64,000 bases of DNA from Streptomyces sp. NBC_01214 (GTDB taxonomy: Bacteria; Actinomycetota; Actinomycetes; Streptomycetales; Streptomycetaceae), in the NCBI RefSeq assembly GCF_026340975.1, contig NZ_JAPEOS010000002.1, positions 390,501 through 454,500 of the forward strand, read 5' to 3'. Made by a program: the position numbers and the translations under genes. Below, one piece after another: positions 8,700-16,896 of the stretch. The notes beneath the pieces were generated by a model. That model was not told the origin of the DNA and did not search any database. It saw nothing but the letters and a program-made list of their open reading frames with translations. Each line of letters starts with the position of its first letter. The first letter of the stretch is position 1.

Positions 8700-8899
8700 C
8701 GCACGCCGACCGACCTGCCTTCCGCAGTTCTTCGCGCGACGTAAGAAAACGTACATACGCAGAACCCGCCCAGCCCTTCACGGGGCCGGCGGCACCTCCG
8801 GCGGGGGCCGGGGACCCGGGCGTACCATCACCCACTTCGGGGTGGTCGGCGGTCGGGGTCGGTTCTGCTGAAGACCCCCGAACACACAGGAGCCATTGA

Positions 8900-9280
8900 A
8901 TGGCACGCGTTTCCGGTGTTGACATCCCGCGCGAAAAGCGCGTGGAGATCGCACTCACCTACGTCTTCGGTATCGGGCGCACCCGGTCCAAGGAGATCCT
9001 CGCCTCCACCGGCGTGAACCCGAACACCCGCGTTCGTGACCTGGCCGAAGAGGACCTCGTCAAGATCCGCGAGTACGTGGACGCCAACCTCCGTACCGAG
9101 GGTGACCTCCGCCGCGAGATCCAGGGCGACATCCGCCGCAAGATCGAGATCCAGTGCTACCAGGGCATCCGCCACCGCCGCGGCCTCCCGGTGCACGGTC
9201 AGCGCACCAGCACCAACGCGCGTACCCGCAAGGGCCCGCGTCGCGCGATCGCCGGTAAGAAGAAGCCGGGCAAGAAGTAG
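8900..9280 (+). CDS. rpsM: 30S ribosomal protein S13
   Basis: S13 is in the 30S head and bridges to L5 and the P-site tRNA. The 126-residue product begins MARVSGVDIPREKRVEIALT and ends with the basic tail RTRKGPRRAIAGKKKPGKK. It follows a GC-rich 200-base spacer with small stem-loops, and ACAGGAG provides the ribosome-binding site. It is the first gene of the alpha operon. Confidence 0.97.
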   Translation: MARVSGVDIPREKRVEIALTYVFGIGRTRSKEILASTGVNPNTRVRDLAEEDLVKIREYVDANLRTEGDLRREIQGDIRRKIEIQCYQGIRHRRGLPVHGQRTSTNARTRKGPRRAIAGKKKPGKK

Positions 9281-9334
9281 TCCTGTTCAGCGGTCTTGCG
9301 CTGTAGGACCGACCACCTCCCGTAGGAGATTTAG

Positions 9335-9739
9335 ATGCCCCCCAAGGGTCGTCAGGGCGCTGCCAAGAAGGTGCGCCGCAAGGAAAAGAAGAACGTCGCT
9401 CACGGGCACGCCCACATCAAGAGCACGTTCAACAACACCATCGTTTCGATCACGGACCCGTCCGGCAACGTGATCTCCTGGGCCTCCGCCGGCCACGTCG
9501 GCTTCAAGGGCTCGCGCAAGTCCACCCCCTTCGCCGCGCAGATGGCCGCCGAGTCGGCCGCCCGTCGCGCGCAGGAGCACGGCATGCGCAAGGTTGACGT
9601 CTTCGTGAAGGGTCCGGGCTCCGGCCGCGAGACCGCGATCCGCTCCCTGCAGGCCACCGGCCTCGAGGTCGGCTCTATCCAGGACGTCACCCCCACCCCG
9701 CACAACGGCTGCCGCCCGCCGAAGCGCCGCCGCGTCTGA
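9335..9739 (+). CDS. rpsK: 30S ribosomal protein S11
   Basis: S11 sits on the 30S platform near the Shine-Dalgarno helix. The 134-residue protein has HIKSTFNNTIVSITD and the C-terminal DVTPTPHNGCRPPKRRRV, the S11 signature. TAGGAG precedes the start. In Escherichia coli rpsD would follow; here the next gene is rpoA after a structured spacer. Confidence 0.97.
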   Translation: MPPKGRQGAAKKVRRKEKKNVAHGHAHIKSTFNNTIVSITDPSGNVISWASAGHVGFKGSRKSTPFAAQMAAESAARRAQEHGMRKVDVFVKGPGSGRETAIRSLQATGLEVGSIQDVTPTPHNGCRPPKRRRV

Positions 9740-9772
9740 CGCAGCGGACGCACCTGTGCGTTCTTGAGTGTC

Positions 9773-9840
9773 CGGGCGGTACGACCCCTTCGGGGGACGT
9801 GCCGCCCGTACCCTTGCAGTAGCCGTACCCCTGGTACGGC
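9773..9840 (+). other. Two tandem RNA hairpins in the rpsK-rpoA spacer
   Basis: Hairpin one spans 9773-9808: seven GC-rich pairs (CGGGCGG with CCGCCCG), a short inner helix, and a c(TTCG)g tetraloop closed by CCCC/GGGG. Hairpin two spans 9822-9840: GCCGTACC with GGTACGGC and a three-base loop. No T run follows, so they look more like processing or attenuation elements than simple terminators. Confidence 0.6.
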
Positions 9841-9890
9841 ATCCCGTCGGGCGTCAAATAGTGGGCGTCCACGAATGAAGGAACACAGAC

Positions 9891-10913
9891 ATGCTTATCG
9901 CTCAGCGTCCTTCGCTGACCGAAGAGGTCGTCGACGAGTACCGCTCGCGGTTCGTGATCGAGCCGCTCGAGCCGGGCTTCGGTTACACCCTCGGCAACTC
10001 CCTGCGCCGTACCCTCCTGTCCTCCATCCCGGGTGCCGCTGTCACCAGCATCCGCGTGGACGGCGTCCTGCACGAGTTCACCACCGTGCCGGGCGTCAAG
10101 GAAGACGTCACCGACATCATCCTCAACATCAAGCAGCTGGTCGTCTCCTCGGAGCACGACGAGCCGGTCGTGATGTACCTGCGCAAGCAGGGTCCCGGCC
10201 TGGTCACCGCTGCTGACATCGCGCCCCCGGCCGGTGTCGAGGTGCACAACCCGGACCTGGTCCTCGCCACGCTCAACGGCAAGGGCAAGCTGGAGATGGA
10301 GCTGACCGTCGAGCGCGGTCGCGGCTACGTCTCCGCCGTCCAGAACAAGCAGCTGGGCCAGGAGATCGGCCGCATCCCGGTCGACTCCATCTACAGCCCG
10401 GTCCTCAAGGTCACCTACAAGGTCGAGGCGACCCGAGTCGAGCAGCGCACCGACTTCGACAAGCTGATCGTCGACGTCGAGACCAAGCAGGCCATGCGCC
10501 CGCGTGACGCCATGGCGTCCGCCGGTAAGACCCTGGTCGAGCTGTTCGGTCTGGCGCGCGAGCTCAACATCGACGCCGAGGGCATCGACATGGGCCCGTC
10601 CCCCACGGACGCCGCCCTGGCCGCCGACCTGGCGCTGCCGATCGAGGAGCTCGAGCTCACGGTCCGCTCGTACAACTGCCTCAAGCGCGAGGGCATCCAC
10701 TCCGTGGGTGAGCTCGTCGCCCGCTCCGAGGCCGACCTGCTCGACATCCGCAACTTCGGTGCGAAGTCGATCGACGAGGTCAAGGCGAAGCTGGCCGGCA
10801 TGGGCCTGGCCCTCAAGGACAGCCCGCCCGGGTTCGACCCGACCGCCGCCGCCGACGCCTTCGGCGCCGACGACGACGCGGACGCCGGTTTCGTCGAGAC
10901 CGAGCAGTACTGA
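9891..10913 (+). CDS. rpoA: DNA-directed RNA polymerase alpha subunit
   Basis: Alpha dimerises to nucleate RNA polymerase assembly and contacts UP elements and activators. The 340-residue protein has the N-terminal domain (FVIEPLEPGFGYTLGNSLRR, then LRRTLLSSIPGAAVTSI) and a C-terminal domain after a linker at about residue 235, with LELTVRSYNCLKREGI and IRNFGAKSIDEV. The acidic end (DDDADAGFVETEQY) is typical of Streptomyces. GAAGGAAC lies before the ATG. Confidence 0.98.
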   Translation: MLIAQRPSLTEEVVDEYRSRFVIEPLEPGFGYTLGNSLRRTLLSSIPGAAVTSIRVDGVLHEFTTVPGVKEDVTDIILNIKQLVVSSEHDEPVVMYLRKQGPGLVTAADIAPPAGVEVHNPDLVLATLNGKGKLEMELTVERGRGYVSAVQNKQLGQEIGRIPVDSIYSPVLKVTYKVEATRVEQRTDFDKLIVDVETKQAMRPRDAMASAGKTLVELFGLARELNIDAEGIDMGPSPTDAALAADLALPIEELELTVRSYNCLKREGIHSVGELVARSEADLLDIRNFGAKSIDEVKAKLAGMGLALKDSPPGFDPTAAADAFGADDDADAGFVETEQY

Positions 10914-11053
10914 TCCATCCCGCCGCCGGCGGCCGGGGCCTTCGGCCCGGGTCGCCGGCCGGGCTTGGACCCAAGACTTTCCCGCGGCATCCGCCTCGGG
11001 GGAACTGACACCGGTACCTGACACGGCCGGTGCAGATATGAAGGAGTAACACC

Positions 11054-11515
11054 ATGCCGCGTCCCGCAAAGGGTGCCCGCCTGGGCGGTTCCGCCGCGCA
11101 CGAGAAGCACCTCCTCGCGAACCTCGCGAAGTCGCTCTTCGAGCACGGCCGCATCACCACCACCGAGGCCAAGGCCCGCCGCCTGCGTCCCTACGCCGAG
11201 CGTCTGGTCACCAAGGCCAAGAAGGGCGACATCCACAACCGTCGCCTGGTGCTGCAGACGATCACGGACAAGAGCATCGTGCACACGCTGTTCACCGAGA
11301 TCGCCCCGCGCTACGAGAACCGCCCCGGTGGTTACACGCGCATCACCAAGATCGGCAACCGTCGTGGCGACAACGCCCCGATGGCCGTGATCGAGCTGGT
11401 CGAGGCCCTTACGGTCGCCCAGCAGGCCACTGGTGAGGCCGAGGCCGCCACCAAGCGCGCGGTCAAGGAGGCGGAGGCCGTCGAGACCCCCGCCGAGGAG
11501 ACCAAGGAGGCCTGA
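11054..11515 (+). CDS. rplQ: 50S ribosomal protein L17 with acidic C-terminal extension
   Basis: L17 lies near the exit tunnel. The first about 120 residues are the L17 fold (PRPAKGARLGGSAAHEKHLL and RRGDNAPMAVIELVEAL). The last about 30 residues are Ala/Glu-rich (EAEAATKRAVKEAEAVE), an extension beyond the core protein common in actinobacteria. It ends the alpha operon and is followed by a strong terminator. Confidence 0.97.
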   Translation: MPRPAKGARLGGSAAHEKHLLANLAKSLFEHGRITTTEAKARRLRPYAERLVTKAKKGDIHNRRLVLQTITDKSIVHTLFTEIAPRYENRPGGYTRITKIGNRRGDNAPMAVIELVEALTVAQQATGEAEAATKRAVKEAEAVETPAEETKEA

Positions 11516-11547
11516 TCCCCCGGGATCACGCTTGCTTGAACGGCTCT

Positions 11548-11582
11548 GAACGGGCCCGCCCCCTTCCGGGGCGGGCCCGTTC
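11548..11582 (+). terminator. Terminator after rplQ
   Basis: A perfect 15-bp stem (GAACGGGCCCGCCCC at 11548-11562, complement at 11568-11582) with the loop CTTCC. It closes the alpha operon. The apparent ATG at 11588 for truA is directly behind it and has no ribosome-binding site. Confidence 0.85.
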
Positions 11583-11614
11583 TGCATATGGGTGATTCTG
11601 AGAGGATCGGTCAC

Positions 11615-12466
11615 GTGAGTGACGAGGTGGAGCCCGGGCACGTCCGGGTGCGGTTGGACCTGAGCTACGACGGCAAGGACTTCTCCGGCTGGGCGAAGCA
11701 GCGCGTGCTGCGGACCGTCCAGGGCGAACTGGAGTCGGCCCTACGGACCGTGATGCGGCTGTCCGAGCCGGTCGAGCTGACCGTGGCCGGGCGGACCGAC
11801 GCGGGCGTGCACGCCCGCGGGCAGGTCGCCCAGTTCGACCTCGCCGAGGAGGTGTGGGCCGAGCACCACGACAAGCTGCTGCGCCGCCTCGCGGGCCGGC
11901 TGCCGCACGACGTACGGGTGTGGAAGGTCGCCGAGGCCCCCGAGGGCTTCAACGCGCGCTTCTCGGCCATCTGGCGCCGCTACGCCTACCGCGTCGGCGA
12001 CCACCAGGGCGGCGTCGACCCGCTGCGCCGCGGGCACGTGCTCTGGCACCAGTGGCCGCTCGACGTGGACGCCATGAACGAGGCCGCCGCCCCGCTGCTG
12101 GGCGAGCACGACTTCGCCGCTTACTGCAAGAAGCGCGAGGGCGCCACGACCATCCGTACCCTCCAGCAGCTCAGCTGGGAGCGCGCCGAGGACGGGATCA
12201 TCACCGCGACCGTCCGCGCCGACGCCTTCTGCCACAACATGGTCCGCTCGCTGGTGGGCGCCCTGCTGCACGTCGGCGACGGGCACCGGCCCACCGACTG
12301 GCCCGGCAAGGTGCTGGCGGCCGCCGTACGGGACTCCTCGGTGCACGTGGTCAAGCCGCACGGCCTGACCCTGGAGGAGGTCGGCTACCCGGCGGACGAG
12401 CTGCTGGCCGCCCGCAGCAAGGAAGCGCGCAACGTGCGGACCCTGCCGGGCGCCGGCTGCTGCTGA
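11615..12466 (+). CDS. truA: tRNA pseudouridine(38-40) synthase
   Basis: TruA isomerises uridines 38-40 in the tRNA anticodon arm. The 283-residue product has the N-terminal LDLSYDGKDFSGWAKQ and the catalytic Asp in AGRTDAGVHARGQV, then FCHNMVRSLVG near the end. GTG 11615 is preferred because GAGAGGA lies 7 bases upstream; the alternative ATG at 11588 has no such site. truA following rplQ is common in actinobacteria. Confidence 0.93.
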   Translation: MSDEVEPGHVRVRLDLSYDGKDFSGWAKQRVLRTVQGELESALRTVMRLSEPVELTVAGRTDAGVHARGQVAQFDLAEEVWAEHHDKLLRRLAGRLPHDVRVWKVAEAPEGFNARFSAIWRRYAYRVGDHQGGVDPLRRGHVLWHQWPLDVDAMNEAAAPLLGEHDFAAYCKKREGATTIRTLQQLSWERAEDGIITATVRADAFCHNMVRSLVGALLHVGDGHRPTDWPGKVLAAAVRDSSVHVVKPHGLTLEEVGYPADELLAARSKEARNVRTLPGAGCC

Positions 12467-12518
12467 CCGGCCCTCGGGCGTCCGGCTAATCCGTTTGGGC
12501 GGATCGGCGCCGGACCGG

Positions 12519-12524
12519 GACAAT
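12519..12524 (+). promoter_or_regulatory. Leaderless-type -10 element before the ABC-F gene
   Basis: GACAAT lies exactly 7 bases before ATG 12532, where transcription would start on or next to the start codon. No clear -35 box or ribosome-binding site is seen. This spacing is what decides the start of the gene. Confidence 0.45.
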
Positions 12525-12531
12525 GCCCGGC

Positions 12532-14151
12532 ATGGGACATCTCGAAGCCAGCCACCTGGAGTACTACCTTCCCGACGGGCGGGTACTGCTCCCTGACGTC
12601 TCCTTCCGCGTGGGGGAGGGGTCGGTCGTCGCGCTCGTCGGGGCGAACGGGGCCGGCAAGACCACCCTGCTGAAGATGATCTCCGGCGAGCTCCAGCCGC
12701 ACGGCGGCGGGATCACCGTCTCCGGCGGCCTCGGCGTGATGTCGCAGTTCGTGGGCTCGGTGCGGGACGAGACGACCGTACGGGACCTGCTGGTCTCGGT
12801 GTCCCAGCCGCGCATCCGGGAGGCCGCCAAGGCGGTGGACCGCGCCGAGCAGCTGATCCTGACGGTGGACGACGAGGCCGCGCAGATGGCCTACGCCCAG
12901 GCGCTGAGCGACTGGGCGGACGTCCAGGGGTACGAGGCGGAGACGCTGTGGGACGTCTGCACCATGGCCGCGCTGGCGATTCCGTACGACTCCGCGCAGT
13001 TCCGCGAGGTCCGCACGCTCTCGGGCGGTGAGCAAAAGCGCCTCGTGCTGGAGGCGCTGTTGCGCGGGCCCGACGAGGTGCTGCTGCTCGACGAGCCGGA
13101 CAACTATCTGGACGTCCCCGGCAAGCGCTGGCTGGAGGAGCAGCTGAAGGCCACCCGCAAGACGGTGCTCTTCGTCTCCCACGACCGGGAGCTGCTGACC
13201 CAGGCCGCCGAGAAGATCATCAGCCTGGAGGCGAGCCCGACGGGCTCCGACGTCTGGGTGCACGGCGCCGGCTTCGCCACGTACCACGACGCCCGCAAGG
13301 AGCGCTTCGCGCGCTTCGAGGAGCTCAAGCGGCGCTGGGACGAGGAGCACGCGCGGCTGAAGGCGCTGGTGCTGCGACTGCGCAACCAGGCCGCGAGCAG
13401 CCCCGACATGGCCTCGCGGTACCACGCGATGCAGACCCGCTTCAAGAAGTTCGAGGAGGCCGGCCCGCCGCCGGAGCCGCCGCGCGAGCAGGACATCAAG
13501 ATGCGGCTCAAGGGCGGGCGCACGGGCGTGCGCGCCCTGACCGTGGAGAACCTGGAGCTGACCGGCCTGATGAAGCCCTTCTCCCTGGAGGTCTTCTACG
13601 GGGAGCGGGTCGCGGTCCTCGGCTCGAACGGCTCGGGCAAATCGCACTTCCTGCGTCTGCTGGCCGGTGAGGACGTCAAGCACACCGGTGACTGGAAGCT
13701 GGGCGCGCGGGTGGTTCCCGGCCATTTCGCGCAGACCCACGCCCACCCGGAGCTCTTCGGACGGACCCTCGTCGACATCCTGTGGACGGAGGCGGCGAAG
13801 CCGCTGGGGCAGGCGATGGGGGCCCTGCGCCGGTACGAGCTGGAGCGCCAGGGCGACCAGCCGTTCGAGAAGCTCTCGGGCGGGCAGCAGGCGCGCTTCC
13901 AGATCCTGCTGCTGGAGCTGGCGGGCACCACGGCGCTGCTGTTGGACGAGCCGACGGACAACCTGGACCTGGAGTCGGCGGAGGCGCTGCAGGACGGACT
14001 GGAGGCGTACGACGGCACTGTGCTGTGCGTCACGCACGACCGGTGGTTCGCGCGCACATTTGACCGTTACTTGGTCTTCGGTTCGGACGGTGTTGTGCGG
14101 GAGACTCAGGAACCCGTCTGGGACGAACGTAGAGTCGAACGCAAGCGCTAG
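12532..14151 (+). CDS. ABC-F family ATPase
   Basis: ABC-F proteins have two ABC ATPase domains in one chain and no membrane part; characterised members act on ribosomes in translation or antibiotic resistance. The 539-residue protein has Walker A GANGAGKTT, signature LSGGEQKRL and Walker B LLLDEPDNYLD in domain one (about residues 5-250). Domain two has GSNGSGKS, LSGGQQARF and LLLDEPTDNLD. A charged linker rich in Lys, Arg and Glu lies between them. Which ABC-F subgroup it belongs to cannot be decided by eye. ATG 12523 is an alternative start, three codons earlier. Confidence 0.88.
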   Translation: MGHLEASHLEYYLPDGRVLLPDVSFRVGEGSVVALVGANGAGKTTLLKMISGELQPHGGGITVSGGLGVMSQFVGSVRDETTVRDLLVSVSQPRIREAAKAVDRAEQLILTVDDEAAQMAYAQALSDWADVQGYEAETLWDVCTMAALAIPYDSAQFREVRTLSGGEQKRLVLEALLRGPDEVLLLDEPDNYLDVPGKRWLEEQLKATRKTVLFVSHDRELLTQAAEKIISLEASPTGSDVWVHGAGFATYHDARKERFARFEELKRRWDEEHARLKALVLRLRNQAASSPDMASRYHAMQTRFKKFEEAGPPPEPPREQDIKMRLKGGRTGVRALTVENLELTGLMKPFSLEVFYGERVAVLGSNGSGKSHFLRLLAGEDVKHTGDWKLGARVVPGHFAQTHAHPELFGRTLVDILWTEAAKPLGQAMGALRRYELERQGDQPFEKLSGGQQARFQILLLELAGTTALLLDEPTDNLDLESAEALQDGLEAYDGTVLCVTHDRWFARTFDRYLVFGSDGVVRETQEPVWDERRVERKR

Positions 14152-14215
14152 GGGGGGGGCGACCGACCGTGGCCCCCTCGGTCGAGTGAGGGGCAGGCGT
14201 CGTGGGGCTGCGGCC

Positions 14216-14221
14216 TAGCAT
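14216..14221 (+). promoter_or_regulatory. Leaderless-type -10 element before the GT87 gene
   Basis: TAGCAT sits 7 bases before ATG 14229, in the spacer behind the ABC-F gene. No ribosome-binding site is visible. It supports the ATG at 14229 rather than the GTG at 14202. Confidence 0.4.
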
Positions 14222-14228
14222 CTGGCTG

Positions 14229-15524
14229 ATGAAGTGGGAGAACCAGGGCCCGGGGGGCGGGGGTGCCGGGGACCGGGGCCGGGGGGACGGGGGAGCCGGG
14301 GGCAGGCTGATCGGCTGGCTGCTCCAGCCGGCCGCCCGGTCCTGGCAGGTGGTCTCCCTCGCGGTGCTGCTCGGGATCGCCGTCTCCACGAGCCTGCGGG
14401 CGAACTGGGGCTCCGACAACGCGTTCGTGGTCAAGGCCGCGCAGACGCTGCTGGAGGGCGGGTCCCCGTACGAGGACAAGCGCTTCCTCTACCTGCCCAG
14501 TGCCGTGCTCATGGCGGTTCCCGAGGCGCTGCTGCCCCGCGAGGTGCTGCGGTGGCTGCTGCCGCTCGGGATGTCGGGGCTGCTGGGCGTTGGCTGGCTG
14601 GCCGCGCTGCGGATATTCGCGGTGCCGCTGCGCTCGCGCTTCGCGGTCGGCGGCCTCGCGGTGTTCGCCCTCGTCTACAAGCCGTACGTCAACCTCGTGC
14701 TGATCGGCAACTGGACCGCCATCTCGGCGGCCGCCCTGCCGGTGGCGCTGTTGCTCGCGCAGCGGCGCTCGTGGGGGTCGGCCGGGCTGGTGGTGGGGCT
14801 CGCGATCGCGTGCAAGCCGATGCTCGTGCCCCTCGGACTGCTCTTCCTGGTCGCCCGGCGGTGGCGGGCGCTGGCCGCGGCCGTGCTGGTGCCGCTGGGG
14901 TTCTCGCTGGCCGGCGCGCTGGTGATGCCGAGCCCGTCGCTGTTCTTCACCAAGACCCTGCCCTTCCTGCTCCAGGGGCAGGACTCGTACGCGCTGCCGT
15001 GGGACGCCTCGCCGATCGCCGTGCTGCCGCGGCTGGGCGTGCCGGCGCCGCTGGCGGTGCTGGTGGCCTTCGCGGGAGCCGGGGCGGGCCTGTGGGCGGC
15101 CTGGGTGCGGTGGCGGCGGGAGGATGCCGACGGGGGTGAGCTGCGCCTGGTGGAGACGGCCTGCATGGTGATGCTCGCCGCATTCTTGGTGTCGCGGCCG
15201 TCCTTCGACCACTACCTGTTGGTGGTCCTGCCGCTGCTGATGGCCTCGGTGGTGCGGCCGGATGCGGCGGCGCGTTCGCCCTGGTTCTGGGCGGTGCTGG
15301 GGCCGCAGGTGGCGGGCGTTCCGTGGCCGTCCGAGCTGGAGGCCAAGCGGCGCGCCTTCAAGGACTGCGCCACCCTGTGCGGGCTCGCGTTCGTGCTGGC
15401 GCGTCGTGCACTGCGCCCGGAACGGGTTACTCTGGAGCCCGTAACAACTGCGGGGTCCCCACCCAGGACCGAACCGGAGTGCGCCGCGACGCCAGCAGAA
15501 TCGGCATCGCGGACCGCGTTTTGA
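14229..15524 (+). CDS. Polytopic membrane glycosyltransferase, GT87 / DUF2029 type
   Basis: The 431-residue protein is a multi-span membrane protein with roughly nine to eleven hydrophobic segments. After a Gly/Arg-rich N-terminus comes an exposed loop with WGSDNAFVVKAAQTLLEGG followed by SPYEDKRFLYLPS, the pattern of GT87 (DUF2029) mannosyltransferase-like enzymes that use polyprenyl-phosphate sugars. IACKPMLVPLGL and RPSFDHYLLVVLPLL fit that family. The acceptor is unknown. The upstream GTG 14202 would add nine residues. The rplM promoter overlaps its stop codon. Confidence 0.72.
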   Translation: MKWENQGPGGGGAGDRGRGDGGAGGRLIGWLLQPAARSWQVVSLAVLLGIAVSTSLRANWGSDNAFVVKAAQTLLEGGSPYEDKRFLYLPSAVLMAVPEALLPREVLRWLLPLGMSGLLGVGWLAALRIFAVPLRSRFAVGGLAVFALVYKPYVNLVLIGNWTAISAAALPVALLLAQRRSWGSAGLVVGLAIACKPMLVPLGLLFLVARRWRALAAAVLVPLGFSLAGALVMPSPSLFFTKTLPFLLQGQDSYALPWDASPIAVLPRLGVPAPLAVLVAFAGAGAGLWAAWVRWRREDADGGELRLVETACMVMLAAFLVSRPSFDHYLLVVLPLLMASVVRPDAAARSPWFWAVLGPQVAGVPWPSELEAKRRAFKDCATLCGLAFVLARRALRPERVTLEPVTTAGSPPRTEPECAATPAESASRTAF

Positions 15525-15550
15525 CCCGTACGGGTCTGCTTGGGTATCCT
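15521..15550 (+). promoter_or_regulatory. Promoter of the rplM-rpsI operon
   Basis: TTGACC (15521-15526) and TATCCT (15545-15550) are separated by 18 bases, a good vegetative sigma (HrdB-type) promoter. The -35 overlaps the stop codon of the upstream gene. It gives a leader of about 200 bases before rplM, with a small stem GGTCCACCGGACC near 15608. Confidence 0.75.
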
Positions 15551-15755
15551 GCTGGTTTGTTATGCGTATTGGCTTTCTCATTCTCACGTGAAAGGGCCTT
15601 GCGCCGGTCCACCGGACCGATGACCAGCAGTTTCACGCGGGTGCGTCCCCGCTGTGAACGAGGGCTGTCGTGATCGTCCGTGGTGACCCTGTCAGGACCT
15701 TCCCGTGGGGCTTGCGCCCTTGGGATACCACCACTGAAGAAGCGAAGGCATACGC

Positions 15756-16199
15756 GTGCGTACGTTCAGCCCCAAGCCCGGCGACATCTCGCGCCAGTGG
15801 CTCGTCATCGACGCCCAGGACGTTGTCCTCGGCCGTCTGGCGACCCAGGCCGCTGCCCTCCTGAAGGGCAAGCACAAGCCGACCTACGCCCCCCACATGG
15901 ACATGGGTGACTTCGTCGTCATCATCAACGCCGACAAGGTGCACCTGTCCGGTAACAAGGCGTCGCAGAAGATGGCGTACCGCCACTCCGGCTACCCGGG
16001 CGGTCTCCGCTCGGTGCGCTACGACGACCTCCTGGCGAACAACCCGGAGAAGGCCGTCGAGAAGGCCATCAAGGGCATGCTCCCCAAGAACACCCTGGGC
16101 CGTCAGATGCTCTCGAAGCTGAAGGTCTACTCGGGCGACCAGCACCCCCACGCTGCCCAGCAGCCGGTGCCGTTCGAGATCACCCAGGTCGCGCAGTAG
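15756..16199 (+). CDS. rplM: 50S ribosomal protein L13
   Basis: L13 is an early assembly protein of the 50S subunit. The 147-residue product has the ISRQWLVIDAQDVVLGRLAT start, GDFVVIINADKVHLSGNK, and AIKGMLPKNTLGRQM. The start is GTG at 15756, 205 bases after the promoter. rplM and rpsI are adjacent in nearly all bacteria. Confidence 0.97.
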   Translation: MRTFSPKPGDISRQWLVIDAQDVVLGRLATQAAALLKGKHKPTYAPHMDMGDFVVIINADKVHLSGNKASQKMAYRHSGYPGGLRSVRYDDLLANNPEKAVEKAIKGMLPKNTLGRQMLSKLKVYSGDQHPHAAQQPVPFEITQVAQ

Positions 16200-16241
16200 T
16201 TCCGGCCACCCCCTAAGACGTAGAAAATTCTGAGGAGCATC

Positions 16242-16760
16242 GTGGCCGAGACCACCGCCGAGACGACCGTCGAAGAGTTCGAGGGCAACGTCGAGGAGTA
16301 CACCAGCGAGTCTGAGGTCGTCGTCGAGGGCGACTACACCTCCGAGTCCCTTGCCGGTCGCTTCGGCGACCCCCAGCCGGCCGCCGGCCTGGGCCGTCGC
16401 AAGAACGCCATCGCCCGCGTCCGGATCGTTCCGGGCACCGGCAAGTGGAAGATCAACGGTCGCACCCTTGAGGACTACTTCCCCAACAAGGTGCACCAGC
16501 AGGAAGTCAACGAGCCCTTCAAGCTCCTCGAGCTTGACGGCCGCTACGACGTCATCGCCCGCATCGCGGGTGGCGGCGTGTCCGGCCAGGCCGGCGCCCT
16601 GCGCCTCGGTGTGGCCCGTGCGCTGAACGAGGCGGACGTGGACAACAACCGCCCGGCGCTGAAGAAGGCCGGCTTCCTCTCCCGCGACGACCGTGCGGTC
16701 GAGCGCAAGAAGGCCGGTCTCAAGAAGGCCCGTAAGGCTCCGCAGTACAGCAAGCGTTAA
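16242..16760 (+). CDS. rpsI: 30S ribosomal protein S9 with acidic N-terminal extension
   Basis: S9 reaches the P-site tRNA with its C-terminal tail. The 172-residue form has about 45 extra N-terminal residues rich in Glu and Thr (such as AETTAETTVEEFEGNVEEY) before the S9 fold LGRRKNAIARVRIVPG. It ends KAPQYSKR, where the last Arg contacts tRNA. The start is GTG behind TGAGGAG. Confidence 0.97.
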   Translation: MAETTAETTVEEFEGNVEEYTSESEVVVEGDYTSESLAGRFGDPQPAAGLGRRKNAIARVRIVPGTGKWKINGRTLEDYFPNKVHQQEVNEPFKLLELDGRYDVIARIAGGGVSGQAGALRLGVARALNEADVDNNRPALKKAGFLSRDDRAVERKKAGLKKARKAPQYSKR

Positions 16761-16784
16761 TCTGCGCCTGCTGTTCTGCAACGA

Positions 16785-16823
16785 AACCGCCCCGGCAGCA
16801 CTCTCTGTGCTGCCGGGGCGGTT
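16785..16823 (+). terminator. Terminator after rpsI
   Basis: A 16-bp perfect stem (AACCGCCCCGGCAGCA at 16785-16800, complement 16808-16823) with the loop CTCTCTG. It closes the rplM-rpsI operon. Confidence 0.85.
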
Positions 16824-16833
16824 CGTTTACCGC

Positions 16834-16869
16834 CACAAGCGGCAAATATCTGTCACAAGCGGTCATAAT
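16834..16869 (+). promoter_or_regulatory. Possible operator and promoter before glmM
   Basis: CACAAGCGG occurs twice, at 16834-16842 and 16854-16862, exactly 20 bases apart (about two helical turns). CATAAT (16864-16869) just after the second copy is a good -10. The arrangement would allow a regulator to bind on one face of the DNA at the promoter. This is inferred from sequence alone. Confidence 0.4.
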
Positions 16870-16896
16870 GCGAAGCGCAAACTCGGGAGGACAACA

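Noticed and set aside
11588..11614. ATG start for truA
   Set aside because: It lies six bases behind the rplQ terminator without a ribosome-binding site; GTG 11615 has GAGAGGA at a good distance.
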